DNA from: Dehalococcoidia bacterium
GTDB taxonomy: Bacteria; Chloroflexota; Dehalococcoidia; SZUA-161
DNA length: 7,540 bases
Direction of reading: 5' to 3'
NCBI GenBank assembly: GCA_014859215.1
Contig: JACUUS010000114.1
Location: 1-7,540 of the forward strand
Of this stretch, positions 5,199-7,540 are shown piece by piece. The first letter of the stretch is position 1. Each line of letters opens with the position of its first letter. The position numbers were made by a program, and so were the translations under genes. The notes under the pieces are model-generated. The model ran no database searches. It was not told the DNA's origin and worked only from the letters and a program-made list of their open reading frames with translations.

Positions 5199-6005
5199 TC
5201 AGGCGCTCATCAGGCGCTGGAGTGTCTGCATGAACTCCGCGTGCACGGAGCTGTTGGAAACTATGATGGAGCTGTTGCGGGTCCCGACTGGTCTTCCGGA
5301 CCAGTCGGTGGCCTTTCCCCCGGCCTCTTCCACAAGGACCCGGCCGCAGGCAAGCTCCCAGGGGTAGAGTACGGCATGCACGTAGAGATCGATTCTGCCG
5401 CAGGCGACGTATGCCATCCCCAGGGCCGCTGAGCCCATGATCCTGCAAGCGTAGAAGCCGGGCCAGAGCCGGTGAATGAAGCCGAGCAGCTTCCCGCCCT
5501 GCTCCTCCACGTACCCGAGGTCAAAGCCAGCCAGGGAGTCCTGGACGCTGGTTTTCTTCGAGACCGAGACCGGCACGCCGTTGAGCATGGTCCCGCGATC
5601 TCTTTCCGCTGCGAAAAGCTCATCCCGCAGAGGATCGTAGACTACGCCCGCGAGGACCTCCTCGCCCCGAGTGAGGGCGATGACCGTGCAGAAAAAGGGG
5701 ATGCCGAACGAGTAGTTGTTCGTGCCGTCGAGCGGGTCCAGGATCCAGGTGTAGCTGGAGTCGCCCTGCAAAGGCTCGGTCTCCTCGGAGATGAAGCTGT
5801 GGTCGGGGAACTCCGCGCTGATAACAGACTTGAGCCTCCGGTCGGCGCGCAGATCAACGTCGGTGACTATGTTTGCGCGGCTCTTGAAACGGACCCGAGT
5901 CTCTTCCCGGAAGTGGTCCATGAGGATCGCCCCGGCTTCGACGGCCGCCGCCGCAGCTACGTCGATAGCCTGTTTGCCGGTTCTGGAAAGCGGCAAGCGG
6001 TTCAT
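5199..6005 (-). CDS. Inositol monophosphatase family protein
   Basis: The protein has 268 residues, the family's usual size. It is a Mg-dependent phosphatase of the IMPase/SuhB/FBPase IV/CysQ superfamily acting on a small phosphorylated substrate in the cytoplasm. Metal-site motifs are ISEET (72-76) and DPLDGTNNY (90-98), with Asp90 and Asp93 as the two-metal ligands. GSAALGMAYVACGRIDLYV (191-209) is the typical C-terminal segment. The second signature, normally WDxxAG, reads WELACG (216-221), so the third metal-binding Asp (Asp220 of human IMPase) is Glu217. The ATG overlaps the trpS stop as ATGA (6005-6002), which points to translational coupling and explains the weak ribosome binding site. 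It ends 17 bases from the convergent CooS gene. The substrate (inositol phosphate, fructose bisphosphate, PAP or other) cannot be decided. No functional tie to trpS is evident beyond cotranscription. Confidence 0.9.
   Translation of the reverse strand: MNRLPLSRTGKQAIDVAAAAAVEAGAILMDHFREETRVRFKSRANIVTDVDLRADRRLKSVISAEFPDHSFISEETEPLQGDSSYTWILDPLDGTNNYSFGIPFFCTVIALTRGEEVLAGVVYDPLRDELFAAERDRGTMLNGVPVSVSKKTSVQDSLAGFDLGYVEEQGGKLLGFIHRLWPGFYACRIMGSAALGMAYVACGRIDLYVHAVLYPWELACGRVLVEEAGGKATDWSGRPVGTRNSSIIVSNSSVHAEFMQTLQRLMSA
5284..5308. repeat. Perfect 10-bp stem with 5-base loop inside the IMPase gene
   Basis: The arm CCGACTGGTC (5284-5293), the loop TTCCG, and the exact complement GACCAGTCGG (5299-5308) form a 10-bp hairpin. 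It lies in the C-terminal coding part of the minus-strand gene (around WSGRPV, 235-240) and about 100 bases past the CooS stop on the plus strand. It could stop or protect the CooS transcript, but only a short CTTT follows, so it is a poor classical terminator. Confidence 0.4.
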
Positions 6006-6979
6006 GGCAGGCCCATCTTCTCCCGCACCTCTCGCATGGTCTCCCTGGCTGTCGCCCGCGCTCGATCGGCCCCTCCGGCCAGCACCTCCTCAACATACCC
6101 GGGCCGCGCTGCGATCTCGGCCCTTCTCTGCCTGAATGGGGCCAGGGCCTGGTTAATGCTCTCAGCGAGCATCTGCTTGCAGGCCACGCAGCCGATCGCA
6201 GCTCCGCGGCAGTTTTCCGCAATTTCGGCAGTCCTCTCAGGCGTGTAAGTCTCGTGCAGACGGAATATGTTGCAGATATCGGGATGCCCCGGATCGGTCT
6301 TGAACTGACGTGCGGGATCGGTGTATGCGCTCATAATACGGCGGGTTGTCTCCTCCGGGGTGGCGGCAAGCTCGAGATGGTTATCGAGGCTCTTGCTCAT
6401 TTTCCTTACCCCGTCCAGGCCGAGTACAAGCGGGAAGTTGGTCAGCTTGGCCTGGGGCTCGGGGAAGGTCTCGCCGAAGAGGTAGTTGAATCGCCGAACG
6501 ATTTCCCGGGCAAGCTCCAGGTGAGGAAGCTGGTCCTCCCCCACCGGCACGGTATCCGCCTTGTAGAGGGAGATATCGGCCGTCATAAGTACGGGATAGC
6601 CTACCAGGCCGTAGTTCACGTTGTGTGGCTGCGTCTTGACTTTCTCTTTGAAGGTTGCCACACGCAGAAGCCAGTTGACCGGAGTCACCATGCTCAGCAG
6701 AGTATGAAGCTCGGTCACCTCGTGAACATGAGACTGGACGAAGATAATGCTCCTCTCCGGATCGAGTCCGGCTGCCAGCCAGTCGAAGACCATCTCGCGG
6801 GTATTCTCTCTCAGCAGGTGAGTATCCTCGAGAGTTGTAAGCGCGTGAATGTCTACGGCGCAATAGATGCACTCGTAGTCCTCCTGGAGCTTGACATAAT
6901 TCTGAATGGCCCCCAGATAGTTTCCAATATGCTGCCTGCCGGTCGGCCTGGCGCCCGAGAAAACGCGGCCTTTTTTCAA
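6002..6979 (-). CDS. trpS: Tryptophanyl-tRNA synthetase
   Basis: TrpRS is a class I aminoacyl-tRNA synthetase that charges tRNA-Trp in the cytoplasm. The protein has 325 residues from the start chosen here, typical for bacterial TrpRS. ARPTGRQHIGNYLGA (10-24) contains the HIGH-type motif as HIGN, PVGEDQ (145-150) is the conserved tryptophan-pocket segment, and RKMSKSLDN (192-200) carries the KMSKS loop. A CRGAAIGCVACK segment (257-268) precedes the helical C-terminus that contacts the tRNA. The start is TTG at 6979-6977, six bases after GAGGAGG (6992-6986 on the minus strand). The longer frame to ATG 7033 would begin inside the promoter and adds 18 residues with no family resemblance. No T-box leader was recognised upstream. 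The stop overlaps the start of the IMPase-family gene, so the two form one transcript. Confidence 0.97.
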   Translation of the reverse strand: MKKGRVFSGARPTGRQHIGNYLGAIQNYVKLQEDYECIYCAVDIHALTTLEDTHLLRENTREMVFDWLAAGLDPERSIIFVQSHVHEVTELHTLLSMVTPVNWLLRVATFKEKVKTQPHNVNYGLVGYPVLMTADISLYKADTVPVGEDQLPHLELAREIVRRFNYLFGETFPEPQAKLTNFPLVLGLDGVRKMSKSLDNHLELAATPEETTRRIMSAYTDPARQFKTDPGHPDICNIFRLHETYTPERTAEIAENCRGAAIGCVACKQMLAESINQALAPFRQRRAEIAARPGYVEEVLAGGADRARATARETMREVREKMGLP

Positions 6980-7004
6980 TTCGGACCTCCTCGCACAAAT
7001 CTGG

Positions 7005-7033
7005 AGTGTAGCACAAATGCGAAGCCGGGACAA
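7005..7033 (-). promoter_or_regulatory. Promoter of the trpS-IMPase operon
   Basis: On the minus strand, TTGTCC (7033-7028) is followed after exactly 17 bases by TACACT (7010-7005), which also carries a TGC extension. It predicts a transcript start near 6998, just before the GAGGAGG site. This supports the TTG start of trpS and implies a very short leader with no room for an attenuator. Confidence 0.55.
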
Positions 7034-7369
7034 CCGAGAGGCAGGTATCTGTTAATGGTCTACGATTTTGTCAGTAGTTAACTGATCAGGGAAAATGTCA
7101 CCATGAGGACAGTGGCATCGAGTATCAAGGAACGGAAGAGGCTGGTAGTCCCGAACAGAGTAGGGGAGGGGAAGAACAGGATGGAAGTTTTCCAGGAAGT
7201 GACGCTGCCTCAAGGTCTTGGCTATTTCAGGTTAAGGTGGATCTTGAGAGCTTTCTCGACCTGCTCCATGTATGGCATGGGGTGCACCCTCTCAAACCGA
7301 CCGGGCGGTGCTTATCTACGGTTCGCGGGCTTGAAAGTCTGCGGCCTTCCGCGAGGCAGGCAAAGAAGC
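7034..7369. other. Intergenic region between trpS and the carbonic anhydrase gene
   Basis: About 340 bases separate the two divergent transcripts. I see no tRNA, T-box, riboswitch or transposon end. Two short frames could be expressed. One is a minus-strand ORF, 7278-7222, of 18 codons (MPYMEQVEKALKIHLNLK) with GAGAGGG eight bases before its ATG. The other is a plus-strand frame from ATG 7181, preceded by GGGGAGGGG, which would run through the carbonic anhydrase promoter and start. The first has GC-rich third positions like real coding sequence and an in-frame TAA just upstream (7314-7312), so it is either a micro-ORF or the decayed 3' end of a lost gene. Neither is called as a gene. Confidence 0.5.
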
Positions 7370-7375
7370 TATAAT
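7370..7375 (+). promoter_or_regulatory. -10 box of the carbonic anhydrase promoter
   Basis: A consensus TATAAT lies 28 bases before the GTG start and predicts transcription from about 7382. The -35 position 17 bases upstream (7347-7352, TTCCGC) is weak, so the site depends mainly on the -10 or on an activator. Confidence 0.45.
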
Positions 7376-7403
7376 GGCCGCGTTCAGGCAAGGAGGGATA
7401 CAG

Positions 7404-7540
7404 GTGATAAGGAGCTTTGACGGCAAGACGCCCAGGATCGCTGAGACGGCCTTTGTCAGCGAGGCAGCCTACCTGGTGGGCGATATTGAAATCGGGGAGC
7501 ATTCGAACATCTGGCCGGGAGCGGTCATCAGGGCTGATTT
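7404..7540 (+). CDS. Gamma-class carbonic anhydrase / hexapeptide-repeat protein, 3' truncated
   Basis: The first 45 residues are visible before the window ends. FDGKTPRIAETAFV is the typical N-terminus, and VGDIEIGEHSNIWPGAVIRAD-type left-handed beta-helix repeats begin at about residue 25. The Arg43 and Asp45 of the RAD motif correspond to the Arg/Asp pair conserved at the trimer interface of gamma carbonic anhydrases (Cam, CcmM, YrdA/PaaY relatives). The zinc-binding histidines lie beyond the window, so hydration of CO2 cannot be confirmed; many relatives have no proven activity. The start is GTG 7404, six bases after AGGAGGG (7391-7397). An in-frame ATG at 7374 lies within the -10 box and is rejected. 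It would be a cytoplasmic trimer. Confidence 0.85.
   Translation, partial: MIRSFDGKTPRIAETAFVSEAAYLVGDIEIGEHSNIWPGAVIRAD

Noticed and set aside
4630..5448. 272-codon open frame on the minus strand opposite the 3' part of the CooS gene
   Set aside because: It overlaps the end of both the CooS and IMPase genes, is rich in Arg and Gly, and has no recognisable motif.
5472..6248. 258-codon open frame on the plus strand across the IMPase and trpS genes
   Set aside because: It is antisense to two confident genes, and no domain is visible.
6254..7081. 275-codon open frame on the plus strand opposite trpS
   Set aside because: TrpRS on the other strand has HIGN and KMSKS motifs; this frame is its shadow.
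7034..7373. T-box or Trp-attenuator leader for trpS
   Set aside because: No T-box consensus was found on the minus strand, no Trp-rich leader peptide is present, and the predicted promoter sits only about 30-50 bases before the start codon.
7103..7420. 105-codon plus-strand frame before the carbonic anhydrase
   Set aside because: It runs through the -10 box, ribosome binding site and start of the carbonic anhydrase in another frame, has no motif, and its first ATG lacks a ribosome binding site.

Overview
The window looks like chromosomal DNA of an anaerobic, moderately GC-rich bacterium. The evidence is a Ni-CODH-scaffold enzyme with a partner iron-sulfur protein, strong AGGAGG-type ribosome binding sites, GTG and TTG starts, and an internalin-like leucine-rich-repeat protein. 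The LRR cap and the gene mix would suit a Chloroflexota (Dehalococcoidia-like) or Clostridia-like lineage. That placement is inference only; no rRNA or lineage marker is present.

Layout. (1) 2-826, plus: 3' part of a leucine-rich-repeat protein. (2) 829-1263, minus: hotdog thioesterase (PaaI family), convergent with the LRR gene and only 2 bases from it. (3) 1264-1458: divergent regulatory region with an 8-bp palindrome and an extended -10 promoter. (4) 1459-2124, plus: Crp/Fnr-family regulator, followed by a rho-independent terminator (2150-2184). (5) 2188-5181, plus: an FNR-type operator and promoter, then three closely spaced genes: an 8-cysteine zinc-ribbon mini-protein, a FrdX-like ferredoxin, and a protein of the Ni carbon monoxide dehydrogenase (CooS) family. 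(6) 6979-5199, minus: trpS and an inositol-monophosphatase-family gene, overlapping by ATGA and convergent with the CooS operon. (7) 7034-7373: intergenic. (8) 7404 to the edge, plus: start of a gamma-class carbonic anhydrase.

The most interesting part is segment 5. The CooS-family protein keeps the fold and most metal ligands, but the position of C-cluster Cys295 (C. hydrogenoformans CODH-II numbering) is Glu299. The catalytic His93 position is Tyr96, there is no counterpart of Asp219, and the D-cluster motif is CX2C. This resembles the deviant CooS-V type, which has an Fe/S/O hybrid cluster and hydroxylamine reactivity instead of CO oxidation. The FrdX-like partner and the Crp/Fnr regulator are the companions usually seen with hybrid cluster protein (hcp). 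An FNR-like site, TGAT-N4-ATCA, lies exactly 41.5 bp upstream of the start predicted from a good -10 box. The simplest reading is a self-contained redox or nitrosative-stress module in which a CODH-like hybrid-cluster enzyme takes the place of Hcp. It would probably be mis-annotated as a CO dehydrogenase.
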